Assembly (NCBI GenBank): GCA_003164895.1
Contig: PLUL01000014.1
Coordinates: 32,812-96,811, forward strand
DNA: 64,000 bases
Source of the DNA: Bacteroidota bacterium
GTDB taxonomy: Bacteria; Bacteroidota; Bacteroidia; Palsa-948
Reading direction: 5' to 3'
Position 1 is the stretch's first letter, and every line of letters starts with the position of its first letter. Made by a program: the position numbers and the translations under genes. Below, piece by piece: positions 1-9,042 of this stretch. Below the pieces are notes generated by a model that was given only the letters and a program-made list of their open reading frames with translations, ran no database searches and was not told the origin of the DNA.

Positions 1-797
1 GTGCGTCCGGTTTCCAGTTTACATTCTATAAGAGAAACATACCTGAAACTTTCAATTACTTTATAATGTGTAATCGCAATCTTGCCATGATTTGCATCGG
101 CAAAGGCAGCCATTTTTTTTCTGTCGCTCAAACTTCTGCCGATATTAATGTTCACTGTTCCTTCTTTTTCTTTCGGCTCGCCCCATACAAGCGCCTGATA
201 TCTTCTTGAAATTTTTCGGTCAAACATTTCTTTTGCCAGTTTAGCAAGCGAAAGTTCATTCTTCGCAACGATCATCAGTCCTGATGTTTCTTTATCCAAG
301 CGATGCACCAATCCTGGTCTCACAGAATTTTGGTCGTCTAATTTTGCTTTTAATGATGCATCTTTTCCATTAAGATAATAGAGTAGGGCATTGACAAGAG
401 TTCCGGTATAATTTCCATGAGCTGGATGAACAACCATTCCGGCTTTTTTATTTACAACAATGAGGTCATCATCTTCATAAACAATATCAATTGGAATATT
501 TTCGGGAAGAATATTTATTTCCTTTCGAGGAAACGCAAGTACAATGGTAAGCACATCTTCACCCTTGACTTTATAGCTGGACTTTACTGCTTTACCATTT
601 GCCAGAACATTTCCGGCTTCAATGGTATATTGTATCCGTGTGCGGGTTGCGTTTGCAATGTGTGTGACAAGAAATTTATCTACACGAACAGGTTCTTGCC
701 CTTTGTCAACAACAAACTTATGATGCTCAAATAATTCCTGACTGCCATCGGCGATGTCTTTTTCTTCTTCAGGATGATTGTCGCTATCGTTGTTCAT
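1..797 (-). CDS. rluD: RluA/RluD-family 23S rRNA pseudouridine synthase, C-terminus cut by window edge
   Basis: Converts uridines to pseudouridine in 23S rRNA; the family members closest in layout (RluD) act on helix 69 of the large subunit. Reading leftward from an ATG at 797, an N-terminal S4-type RNA-binding segment (about residues 38-85, beginning RVDKFL) is followed by the catalytic domain. The family motif HRLDKETSG carries the catalytic Asp at residue 168. The reading frame stays open to base 1, so about 265 residues are present and the last part of the catalytic domain is missing. The first 25 residues are acidic and low-complexity. The family is clear; the exact target (RluD rather than another RluA subtype) is inferred from the S4 domain. 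Confidence 0.88.
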   Translation of the reverse strand, partial: MNNDSDNHPEEEKDIADGSQELFEHHKFVVDKGQEPVRVDKFLVTHIANATRTRIQYTIEAGNVLANGKAVKSSYKVKGEDVLTIVLAFPRKEINILPENIPIDIVYEDDDLIVVNKKAGMVVHPAHGNYTGTLVNALLYYLNGKDASLKAKLDDQNSVRPGLVHRLDKETSGLMIVAKNELSLAKLAKEMFDRKISRRYQALVWGEPKEKEGTVNINIGRSLSDRKKMAAFADANHGKIAITHYKVIESFRYVSLIECKLETGR

Positions 798-810
798 TTT
801 TGTAGAAATT

Positions 811-835
811 AAAAATCCCCTCGTGAGGGGATTTT
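811..835 (-). terminator. Rho-independent terminator after tRNA-Gly
   Basis: Stem AAAATCCCC / GGGGATTTT (bases 812-820 and 827-835) with loop TCGTGA. Read on the minus strand it lies directly after the tRNA and ends in a T-run. It is only 14 bases before the rluD start codon, so it also separates that gene from tRNA transcription. Confidence 0.8.
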
Positions 836-840
836 CGTTG

Positions 841-913
<73 letters not shown>

Positions 914-922
914 AATGGATGG

Positions 923-930
923 CAAAAGTA
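923..930 (-). promoter_or_regulatory. Candidate -7 box for tRNA-Gly
   Basis: The minus strand reads TACTTTTG, matching the Bacteroidota -7 consensus TAnnTTTG, 10 bases before the mature tRNA 5' end. This predicts a start only a few bases before the tRNA. No well-spaced -33 TTG was found, so the call rests on one box. Confidence 0.4.
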
Positions 931-944
931 AAAAAATATTGCAA

Positions 945-973
945 GTTGTAATCATGTCTTTTTCGTACCTTCG
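945..973 (+). promoter_or_regulatory. Candidate promoter of purB
   Basis: TTG at 945-947 and TACCTTCG at 966-973 are separated by 18 bases. This fits the Bacteroidota -33/-7 arrangement (TTG, then TAnnTTTG) with one mismatch. The -7 box ends 25 bases before the purB ATG, giving a leader of roughly 18 bases. Confidence 0.5.
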
Positions 974-997
974 AAATTCATTTTTACATTTATTATT

Positions 998-2347
998 ATG
1001 AATGAAAATCTTACTCCGCTTCTTTCAGTTTCTCCTATAGATGGAAGATACCACGTGCAAACTCAGGAACTGTCGGATTATTTTTCTGAATACGCTTTAA
1101 TTAAATACCGACTTTTTGTAGAAGTGGAATATTTCATCGCTTTGTGCGAAATGCCGTTGCCTCAGCTTAAGAATTTTGGAAAGGCAAATTATGGAAAACT
1201 GAGAAAAGTATATATGGAGTTCTCCCATAAAGATGCCGAGAAAATAAAAAAGACAGAAGCGATAACCAATCATGATGTGAAAGCGGTTGAATATTTTCTA
1301 AAAGAAAAATTTGATTCGCTGAAATTTTCTAAATACAAGGAGTTCATTCATTTCGGACTTACATCTCAGGATATAAACAACACTGCCGTTCCTTTGCTTT
1401 TCAAGGATGCGGTGAATCATGTTTATCTTCCTCTCATACAGAAAATAATTTATGACCTAAGAAGATTGAGCGAAGAATGGAGCGATATTTCCATGCTGGC
1501 GCGAACACACGGACAACCTGCTTCGCCCACCAGATTAGGAAAAGAGATGTTGGTTTTTGTTGAACGATTGGAAATGCAGGAAAAATTATTATTAGTAGTT
1601 CCTTTCTCGGCAAAGTTTGGCGGAGCCACAGGAAATTTCAACGCGCATCATGTGGCTTATTCTGAAATTAACTGGGCAAAGTTTGCCAATAATTTCGTGA
1701 AAGAAAAATTAGGTTTGCATCGTTCGCGATATACAACACAGATTGAACATTACGATAATCTTGCCGCGCAGTTTGATGCCATGAAGCGCATCAACACCAT
1801 TCTGATTGATTTGTCGCGCGACATCTGGCTTTATGTTTCCATGAATTATTTCAAGCAGAAAATAAAAAAAAACGAAGTCGGCTCATCTGCCATGCCGCAT
1901 AAAGTGAATCCTATTGATTTTGAAAATGCCGAAGGAAATCTCGGAATGGCAAATGCAATCTTTGAACATTTATCTGCTAAACTTCCAATTTCACGCCTGC
2001 AAAGAGATTTGACTGATTCTACCGTGCTGAGAAATATCGGTGTGCCGTTTGCACATTCGCTTATTTCATTCAAGTCAATCCTCAAAGGTTTTGAAAAACT
2101 TATTGTGAACAAAGAAGCGATAGACAAAGACCTTGAAAATAATTGGGCGGTAGTGGCAGAAGCCATTCAAACCATTTTACGCAGGGAAGGATATAAAAAT
2201 CCTTATGAAACATTAAAAGAATTTACCCGCACCAATTCCAAATTTAGTAAAAAAGAAATCTCTGTCTTTATTGATTCGTTAAATGTAGATAAGAAAGTAA
2301 AAGAAGAATTGAAAAAGATTACTCCTTTTAATTATACGGGATTGTAA
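998..2347 (+). CDS. purB: Adenylosuccinate lyase
   Basis: Cytosolic enzyme that splits SAICAR to AICAR and adenylosuccinate to AMP, each releasing fumarate; it acts twice in purine synthesis. The 449-residue length is normal. Visible landmarks are HFGLTSQDINNTA (about residues 118-130), THGQPASPT with the conserved His (about 170-177), and the fumarase/lyase signature GSSAMPHKVNP on the flexible catalytic loop (about 295-305). The N-terminus LSVSPIDGRY is typical of the family. The gene stands alone, with its own candidate promoter and a terminator shared with convergent clpC. purA and purC are also in the window but not adjacent. Confidence 0.97.
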   Translation: MNENLTPLLSVSPIDGRYHVQTQELSDYFSEYALIKYRLFVEVEYFIALCEMPLPQLKNFGKANYGKLRKVYMEFSHKDAEKIKKTEAITNHDVKAVEYFLKEKFDSLKFSKYKEFIHFGLTSQDINNTAVPLLFKDAVNHVYLPLIQKIIYDLRRLSEEWSDISMLARTHGQPASPTRLGKEMLVFVERLEMQEKLLLVVPFSAKFGGATGNFNAHHVAYSEINWAKFANNFVKEKLGLHRSRYTTQIEHYDNLAAQFDAMKRINTILIDLSRDIWLYVSMNYFKQKIKKNEVGSSAMPHKVNPIDFENAEGNLGMANAIFEHLSAKLPISRLQRDLTDSTVLRNIGVPFAHSLISFKSILKGFEKLIVNKEAIDKDLENNWAVVAEAIQTILRREGYKNPYETLKEFTRTNSKFSKKEISVFIDSLNVDKKVKEELKKITPFNYTGL

Positions 2348-2350
2348 ACA

Positions 2351-2385
2351 AAAAAGGCAGAAAGATTTCTCCCTCTGCCTTTTTT
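2351..2385. terminator. Bidirectional terminator between purB and clpC
   Basis: An 11-base inverted repeat, AAAAAGGCAGA (2351-2361) with TCTGCCTTTTT (2374-2384), is followed by a T-run on the plus strand and an A-rich arm that becomes a T-run on the minus strand. It lies between two convergent genes and can serve both. Confidence 0.85.
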
Positions 2386-2400
2386 AATTCTACTTAAATA

Positions 2401-4947
2401 TTATTCTTCTTTCTTCTTCGTCTTTTTTTCTTTCGGCTTCACCACTTTTATTGTGGCTTCTTCCGCACCTTTCTCGTAACCAATCTCAATCGTGTCGCCT
2501 TCGGCTGCACCTGCTTTTACAATTTCTTCGGCAAGAGGATCTTCAATGTATTTCTGGATGGCGCGTTTTAATGGACGTGCTCCATACTGAGAATCGAAAC
2601 CTTTATCAACAATAAAATCTTTTGCTGCTTCGGTAACTTTAATCGTGAAGTTAAGTGCGTTCACACGTTTGTAAAGTTTCTCCAGCTCAATGTCAATGAT
2701 CTTGTGAATATCATCTTTGGTGAGTGAATTGAACACCACAACATCATCGATCCTGTTCAGGAATTCAGGAGCAAAAGTTTTCTTCAGCGAATTTTCAATA
2801 ACACCTTTTGCGTGTTCGTCAGAAGAACTTGCTTTTGCAGAAGTAGCAAATCCAACACCTTGTCCGAAATCTTTTAATTGGCGTGTACCGATATTGGAAG
2901 TCATAATTATGATGGCATTTTTGAAGTCAACTTTTCTTCCGAGAGAATCAGTGAGTTGACCGTCATCAAGAACCTGCAACAAAAGATTGAATACATCCGG
3001 ATGCGCTTTTTCTATTTCATCTAACAAAACGATAGAGTAGGGCTTGCGTCTAACTTTTTCTGTTAATTGCCCGCCTTCTTCATAACCAATATAACCGGGA
3101 GGCGCGCCAATTAAACGAGATACAGCAAACTTCTCCATGTATTCGCTCATGTCAATGCGAATCATTGCATCGTCAGTATCAAACAAATATTTTGAAAGTT
3201 CCTTTGCTAACTGTGTTTTCCCAACGCCTGTCGGTCCTAAAAAAATAAATGAGCCGATAGGCTTATTTGGATCTTTTAATCCTGCACGGTTCCGTTGAAT
3301 TGCTTTTACAACTTTTTTAATTGCATCAGATTGTCCGATTACTTTTCCTTGCAGAGCCTCGTTCATATTAACAAGGCGCGTACTTTCAGTTTGAGCAATA
3401 CGTTGTACGGGAACACCTGTCATCATGGCAACCACTTCCGCTACATTTTCTTCTGTAACAACCTGTTTATTATTTTTGGTTTCTTCGTCCCAAGCCTTTT
3501 TCGCCACATCCAATTGTTCTAAAAGCTGGCGTTCAATATCTCGCAAACGTGCAGCTTCTTCAAACTTTTGACTCTTTACAACTTTATTTTTTTCTTCCTT
3601 AATATCTTCCATTTTCTTTTCGATCTCCAAAATAGTTTTTGGAACAACGATATTCGTGATGTGAATCCTAGAACCTGATTCATCCAGCGCATCAATTGCT
3701 TTATCGGGAAGATGCCTGTCAGACATATATCTCACCGTTAGATTTACGCATGCTTTGATGGCATCATCCGTATAAGTTACATTGTGATGATCTTCGTATT
3801 TTGATTTAATGTTGTGAAGAATCTGAATTGTTTCCTCTACAGAAGTTGGATCTACCATCACCCGCTGGAAACGTCTGTCAAGTGCACCATCTTTTTCAAT
3901 ATACTGACGGTACTCATCAAGAGTGGTTGCACCAATACATTGAATTTCTCCGCGTGCGAGCGCAGGTTTGAACATGTTCGAAGCATCCAACGATCCAGAC
4001 GCTCCCCCTGCTCCAATGATAGTATGAATCTCGTCAATAAAAAGAATTACATCAGGAGATTTCTCCAGTTCGTTCATCACCGCTTTTACTCGTTCTTCGA
4101 ACTGCCCCCTATATTTAGTCCCCGCTACCAGTGATGCGAGATCGAGCATCACAACTCGTTTGTTAAAAAGAACCCGCGAAACTTTTCGCTGAGTAATTCG
4201 CAAAGCAAGCCCTTCCACAATGGCGGATTTGCCCACTCCGGGTTCACCTATTAATATTGGATTGTTTTTCTTTCTGCGACTAAGAATTTGCGACACGCGT
4301 TCAATTTCTTTTTCGCGTCCGACAATCGGGTCAAGTTTTCCTTCCTCAGCAGCTTTCGTCAAATCTCTGCCGAAATTATCCAGCACTGGAGTTTTAGAAC
4401 GAGATTCTGCGCCTCCGCTTTTTTTCGGATTATTTCCGTAGGATGCATCATCATCGTCATCTTCTGACTGAGTTGGAAATTCTGCTTTCGGATTAAATAA
4501 ATGGGAGTCTGAGTTCATGGTTTCTAATTTTTCTTTTACTGCTCCATAATCAATATTGAATTTATGAAGCGATTTGGTTGCTAAACTATCGTTGTCTTTT
4601 AATATTGCAAGTAGAAGATGTTCTGTGCCGATGACTGTGCTTTTCAATTCACGAGCTTCAAGATGGGTGAACTTAATTGCTCTTTCGGCTTGTTTTACCA
4701 ATTGTACATTCTGAAGTTTGAATGTGCTTTTCTTGCCGGGAGTGGCAATGGAAATTTCTAATTCTTTTCTCAGGTCAGAAAGATTTACTTCCAGTCCTTT
4801 CAGAATTTTAATAGCAACTCCTGTTCCTTCGCGAATCATTCCAAGTAAAAGATGTTCCGGACCGATGTAGGTATGTCCCAATCGAAGAGCTTCTTCCCGG
4901 CTGAAACTGAGGACATCTTTTACGCGCTGTGAGAATTTTGCTTCCAT
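2401..4947 (-). CDS. clpC: ClpC-type AAA+ unfoldase of the Clp protease
   Basis: Unfolds proteins and feeds them to the ClpP peptidase, using ATP, in the cytoplasm. The 848 residues run: double Clp N-domain (about 1-150), an acidic low-complexity linker (DDDDD near 163-167), first AAA+ module with Walker A GEPGVGKS (234-241) and Walker B LFIDEIH (302-308), a UVR-like coiled-coil middle segment (about 450-485), and second AAA+ module with GPTGVGKT (571-578). The tripeptide VGF in the C-terminal module matches the ClpP-docking loop of ClpC/ClpA, so it is a protease partner rather than a ClpB disaggregase. The tail is Lys/Glu-rich. Start chosen for the standard N-terminus [13 protein letters not shown]. 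Confidence 0.95.
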   Translation of the reverse strand: MEAKFSQRVKDVLSFSREEALRLGHTYIGPEHLLLGMIREGTGVAIKILKGLEVNLSDLRKELEISIATPGKKSTFKLQNVQLVKQAERAIKFTHLEARELKSTVIGTEHLLLAILKDNDSLATKSLHKFNIDYGAVKEKLETMNSDSHLFNPKAEFPTQSEDDDDDASYGNNPKKSGGAESRSKTPVLDNFGRDLTKAAEEGKLDPIVGREKEIERVSQILSRRKKNNPILIGEPGVGKSAIVEGLALRITQRKVSRVLFNKRVVMLDLASLVAGTKYRGQFEERVKAVMNELEKSPDVILFIDEIHTIIGAGGASGSLDASNMFKPALARGEIQCIGATTLDEYRQYIEKDGALDRRFQRVMVDPTSVEETIQILHNIKSKYEDHHNVTYTDDAIKACVNLTVRYMSDRHLPDKAIDALDESGSRIHITNIVVPKTILEIEKKMEDIKEEKNKVVKSQKFEEAARLRDIERQLLEQLDVAKKAWDEETKNNKQVVTEENVAEVVAMMTGVPVQRIAQTESTRLVNMNEALQGKVIGQSDAIKKVVKAIQRNRAGLKDPNKPIGSFIFLGPTGVGKTQLAKELSKYLFDTDDAMIRIDMSEYMEKFAVSRLIGAPPGYIGYEEGGQLTEKVRRKPYSIVLLDEIEKAHPDVFNLLLQVLDDGQLTDSLGRKVDFKNAIIIMTSNIGTRQLKDFGQGVGFATSAKASSSDEHAKGVIENSLKKTFAPEFLNRIDDVVVFNSLTKDDIHKIIDIELEKLYKRVNALNFTIKVTEAAKDFIVDKGFDSQYGARPLKRAIQKYIEDPLAEEIVKAGAAEGDTIEIGYEKGAEEATIKVVKPKEKKTKKKEE

Positions 4948-5226
4948 AAATTTTATATTGATACTATTTTCATCTCACAATTGATTTCAGTTGTTTAACG
5001 CTCTTACTATACAATATGTTACAAAATCCTACAATAATCATTCCTAACAATCAAAATATGACACATGCCAAATGTATGTTTCGCTTTGAGACTTCGACAC
5101 AAGAAAATAACTCTATTTTTCAACGTAAAAATGTTCATAATTAAATGATTAGGTGTATATTTAAGGGTACATTAAAAGAGGTATTTTAGAACTCATTTTT
5201 ATTAACTTTTCATAGATAAAACTAAT

Positions 5227-7755
5227 ATGAGCGAAGACAAAATTATTCCGGTAAATATTGAAGATGAAATGAAAGCCGCTTACATTGACTATTCAATGTC
5301 AGTGATTGTATCTCGCGCGCTGCCAGATGTGCGTGACGGACTCAAGCCAGTGCATCGCAGAGTTCTTTATGGCATGCAAGACCTTGGTGTGTTTTCTAAC
5401 CGTCCTTATAAAAAGAGTGCGAGGATTGTGGGAGAAGTCCTCGGAAAATATCATCCTCATGGAGATTCTTCAGTATATGACACTATGGTGAGAATGGCTC
5501 AGCCATGGTCTTTGCGTTATCCTTTAGTTGACGGACAAGGAAACTATGGTTCTGTGGATGGCGATCCACCGGCTGCGATGCGTTACACTGAAGCACGCAT
5601 GAAAAAAATTGCTGAAGAAATGCTTGCCGATATTGAAAAAGATACAGTTGATTTTCGTCCGAACTTTGATGATTCTCTAACGGAACCAACGGTTCTTCCA
5701 ACAAGAATTCCTAACCTTTTAATTAATGGTTCATCAGGAATTGCTGTCGGAATGGCAACGAACATGCCTCCGCATAACCTTTCAGAAGTAGTTGACGCAA
5801 CAATCGCATACATTGATAATCGTGACATTGATGTGGCAGGTTTGATGCACCATGTGAAAGCGCCTGATTTTCCTACTGCAGGAATCATCTATGGATTTGA
5901 AGGAGTGAAAGAAGCATTTGAAACAGGAAGAGGACGAATTGTCATGCGTGCAAAGTATGATATTGAAGAATTAAAAGGAAGAGAACGGATTATTGTTTCT
6001 GAAATTCCATATCTCGTTAATAAAGCGAAGTTGATTGCGGACACAGCTAATTATATTTCAGATAAAAAAATTGAAGGCATCTCAGATATCCGCGATGAAT
6101 CGGACAGAGATGGAATGCGCATTGTATATGAATTGAAGAAAGATGCCATTGCGAAAGTAGTAGTGAATAATCTTTTCAAGCATACTGAACTTCAAACAAG
6201 TTTCAGCGTAAATAATGTAGCGCTGATAAACGGCAGACCGCAACTTCTAAATCTGAAACATCTCATAGCAAGTTTTGTTGATTTCAGGCACGAAGTAATT
6301 GTGCGCAGAACAAAATTTGAATTGGCAGAAGCAGAAAAGCGCGCACATATATTAGAAGGATATCTCATCGCGATTGACCATCTGGATGAAGTCATTAAAC
6401 TTATCCGTGCATCCAAAACCCCCGATGAAGCTAAAACAGGATTGATCGAGCGATTTAAATTCAGCGAGGAACAGGCAAAAGCAATTCTTGAACTTCGTCT
6501 TCGTGTTCTTACTGGACTTGAGCGCGATAAAATTCGTGCTGAGTATGACGACTTAATGAAAATGATTGCATTCTTGAAAGATGTTTTGGGCGATGAAGTT
6601 CTTCGCTATGAAATAATAAAGAATGAATTAAATGAAGTAAAAGAAAAATATGGTGACGAACGCAGAACAGAAGTGGTGTATGCCGCCGATGAAATGAATA
6701 TGGAATCTCTCATCCCTGATGAAAATGTGGTGATTACCATTTCACACATGGGTTACATTAAGAGGACAAACCTGAAAGAATATCGCACACAGAGTAGGGG
6801 AGGCAAAGGTTCGAAAGGAAGTGCTACGCGCGATGAAGATTTTCTCGAACACATGTTCGTTGCCAGCACACATAATTATTTATTGTTCTTTACTCAAAAA
6901 GGAAGATGTTTTTGGCTACGAGCTTATGAAATTCCAGAAGGAACTAAAACAACAAAAGGAAGAGCAATTCAAAACATAATACAGATTCCAACAGATGATA
7001 AAGTAAAAGCATTCATCAATGTGAAGAATCTTACGGATGAAGAATATTTAAAAAATCATTTTGTGGTGATGTGTACCAAGCAAGGAACGATTAAGAAAAC
7101 TACGCTTGAACAATATTCACGTCCTCGTGCAAATGGAATACATGCCATCTCCATTGATGAAGAAGCAAAAGATGAATTGATAGAAGCAAAACTTACAGAC
7201 GGAAAATCTGAAATAATGATTGCGCTTAAATCCGGAAAAGCATGTCGGTTCCCTGAAACAAAAGTAAGACCGATGGGAAGAACTGCCGGAGGTGTGCGCG
7301 GAATACGTTTAGACGAAGAAATAAAAGGCGATGAAGCAATAGGAATGATCTGCGTGAATAGTCCGGAGCAAACCGTACTGGTTGTTTCTGAAAAGGGATA
7401 TGGAAAGCGTACGCCAATAGATGAATACAGAATTACAAATCGCGGAGGAAAAGGTGTGCGCACGGTTAAGGTTACAGAAAAAACCGGAAAGCTCATCGCC
7501 ATTCGTGATGTAACAGACAAAGATGATTTGATGATTATAACTTCGAGCGGAATTACAATTCGTATGCCTGTATCCGGTTTGCGCGAGATGGGAAGAAATA
7601 CACAGGGAGTTCGTGTGATCAATCTAAGCGAAGGAGATGAAATTGCTGCCGTAGCAAAAGTGGATGTGCAGGCACCGGAAGATAATGTAGATGATTTATC
7701 AGGAAGCGCAGAGCCAATCTTAGATCCCAATCCAACTCCCGAAATTCCAGAATAA
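5227..7755 (+). CDS. gyrA: DNA gyrase subunit A
   Basis: Breakage-reunion subunit of gyrase, which with GyrB puts negative supercoils into DNA. The 842 residues include the active-site Tyr at 120 in AAMRYTE. The quinolone-determining region reads [10 protein letters not shown], with Ser81 and Asp85 at the places of E. coli Ser83 and Asp87, so neither common resistance change is present. The C-terminal beta-pinwheel carries GyrA-box-like motifs SRGGKG and NRGGKG, each lacking the full QRRGGKG. The last 30 residues are acidic and proline-rich. GyrA rather than ParC is favoured by the pinwheel and length. The gene is divergent from clpC and ends at a strong terminator. Confidence 0.93.
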   Translation: MSEDKIIPVNIEDEMKAAYIDYSMSVIVSRALPDVRDGLKPVHRRVLYGMQDLGVFSNRPYKKSARIVGEVLGKYHPHGDSSVYDTMVRMAQPWSLRYPLVDGQGNYGSVDGDPPAAMRYTEARMKKIAEEMLADIEKDTVDFRPNFDDSLTEPTVLPTRIPNLLINGSSGIAVGMATNMPPHNLSEVVDATIAYIDNRDIDVAGLMHHVKAPDFPTAGIIYGFEGVKEAFETGRGRIVMRAKYDIEELKGRERIIVSEIPYLVNKAKLIADTANYISDKKIEGISDIRDESDRDGMRIVYELKKDAIAKVVVNNLFKHTELQTSFSVNNVALINGRPQLLNLKHLIASFVDFRHEVIVRRTKFELAEAEKRAHILEGYLIAIDHLDEVIKLIRASKTPDEAKTGLIERFKFSEEQAKAILELRLRVLTGLERDKIRAEYDDLMKMIAFLKDVLGDEVLRYEIIKNELNEVKEKYGDERRTEVVYAADEMNMESLIPDENVVITISHMGYIKRTNLKEYRTQSRGGKGSKGSATRDEDFLEHMFVASTHNYLLFFTQKGRCFWLRAYEIPEGTKTTKGRAIQNIIQIPTDDKVKAFINVKNLTDEEYLKNHFVVMCTKQGTIKKTTLEQYSRPRANGIHAISIDEEAKDELIEAKLTDGKSEIMIALKSGKACRFPETKVRPMGRTAGGVRGIRLDEEIKGDEAIGMICVNSPEQTVLVVSEKGYGKRTPIDEYRITNRGGKGVRTVKVTEKTGKLIAIRDVTDKDDLMIITSSGITIRMPVSGLREMGRNTQGVRVINLSEGDEIAAVAKVDVQAPEDNVDDLSGSAEPILDPNPTPEIPE

Positions 7756-7770
7756 GTTGAATATTTGATG

Positions 7771-7807
7771 AACCTTTCTAAAGCATAAAAGCTTTAGAAA
7801 GGTTTTT
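7771..7807. terminator. Terminator downstream of gyrA, shared with the convergent TPR gene
   Basis: A perfect 14-base stem (7771-7784 with 7791-7804) around loop ATAAAA is followed by TTTTT. It lies 16 bases after the gyrA stop codon. Its first arm begins AACC, so the T-run favours the plus strand. Confidence 0.88.
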
Positions 7808-7828
7808 CAAAAAATCAATACACGAAGG

Positions 7829-9028
7829 TTATTTATATTGATTTGCTTTCTCCGTATCACCAATTCTGGCATAAGACTGACGTAAACGTTGTTTAACAGC
7901 AGCGTCAGGTTTTAATTTGAAATACTGCTCAAAAGGAACAATGGCTTTTTTATAATAATCATCACTTTTTTTATCATACTCTTTTGCTTTTGCCGTTTCT
8001 TTAGGAGGTAACGCATTGGATTTTTTAGTCCACTCAGTACCTTGATTAAAATACATGTTTCCTAAATTAAATAAAGCATCTTCATATTTTGGATTCAGTT
8101 CTATTGCTTTCTGATATTCCTTTTCTGCCTTTTCAATTTCATTTGATTGTTCATAAAGATTAGCTAATGCTGCATGTAAAACATCGCTGTTGGGGCTTAT
8201 TTCAATTGCAGTTTCCAATTTTTGTTTAGCCAAATCACTTTTTTTCTGCTTTAACAAAATATCAATTTGCATAGTAATCAAATCCATATTATCGTCAAAA
8301 AGTGTTAAACCTTTATCAATGTAGGATAGCGCAGCAACCGTATCTTTTTGCGAAAGAGATAATTTCACCATCGTGGTATAGATAGCAGGCATTTTAAAAT
8401 GAATGTCAATTAATTTATTTCCCTGCTCTTTCGCTTTATTCATATCGTTGGCAGCATAGTAAGCACGGAATTGAATGAACATTAAATTTGCTTCGGTAAT
8501 ATTGCCGCGTTTCATTGACTCATCAAAATCATAAGGTAGTGCAGATTTTAAAATATCGCAAGCGGCAGAAATCTTTTCAAATTGTTTATCAGGAAAATAA
8601 ATCCTATCTATTTTATTCATGAGAGAAGAGGCACATATTGCCAACGGTCCCTTTGCATCGGGTTTATAAACGTTGTCTTTATCCAATTGCAAACATTTTA
8701 CAAAACTTTCAACCGCTTTCTCTTTTGCCTCCAAATCTAACTGGTAAACTTTTCTGTTTGTATCTTGAAAAATGGCTTGGTATATTTGTCCTCTGTACAA
8801 CCAAATTTTAGGAAGACTTTTGGTTTTATCGTCTAACACCGCTGCATCGGCATTCAACTTGGCTTTGTCATATTTCTTTTCGCCAAGATACATATAGGCA
8901 TTCTGAACCTGCATGGATTGAGCAAATGCCCCAATTAAAAAGGAAGAATTAAAAATTAAAAAGGAAAGACACGCAATTGCCCTTTTTAATTTTGCCTTTT
9001 TAATTTTAAATTGATTTTTTGTTTTCAT
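7829..9028 (-). CDS. Exported TPR-repeat protein, paralogue of the 12008 gene
   Basis: Function unknown. The 399 residues begin with a Lys-rich segment and a hydrophobic signal peptide ending near AFAQ (about residue 37). Helical TPR-like units follow; the clearest is EIEKAEKEYQKAIELNPKYEDALFN in meaning, a canonical TPR near residues 295-320, plus a last unit ending RQSYARIGDTEKA. It is a paralogue of the 440-residue protein at 12008: both have a YRGQIY motif after about 80 residues, a VYxPDA motif, and a closing RQxYAR motif. It lies 14 bases downstream of the M16 protease on the same strand, so the two are probably co-transcribed. A periplasmic scaffold or protease partner is possible but inferred only from position. 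Confidence 0.72.
   Translation of the reverse strand: MKTKNQFKIKKAKLKRAIACLSFLIFNSSFLIGAFAQSMQVQNAYMYLGEKKYDKAKLNADAAVLDDKTKSLPKIWLYRGQIYQAIFQDTNRKVYQLDLEAKEKAVESFVKCLQLDKDNVYKPDAKGPLAICASSLMNKIDRIYFPDKQFEKISAACDILKSALPYDFDESMKRGNITEANLMFIQFRAYYAANDMNKAKEQGNKLIDIHFKMPAIYTTMVKLSLSQKDTVAALSYIDKGLTLFDDNMDLITMQIDILLKQKKSDLAKQKLETAIEISPNSDVLHAALANLYEQSNEIEKAEKEYQKAIELNPKYEDALFNLGNMYFNQGTEWTKKSNALPPKETAKAKEYDKKSDDYYKKAIVPFEQYFKLKPDAAVKQRLRQSYARIGDTEKANQYK
8931..9013. repeat. Foldback repeat forming the 5' end and signal peptide of the TPR gene
   Basis: AATTAAAAAGG occurs at 8933-8943 and 8954-8964, and its complement CCTTTTTAATT at 8981-8991 and 8995-9005. This makes a paired inverted repeat. It is wholly inside the coding sequence and encodes most of the Lys-rich start and hydrophobic core of the signal peptide. 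Confidence 0.7.
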
Positions 9029-9042
9029 AGTTATTAAAAGAT

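Noticed and set aside
5227-7755. Quinolone-resistance change in gyrA
   Set aside because: The two main positions are Ser81 and Asp85, the sensitive state.
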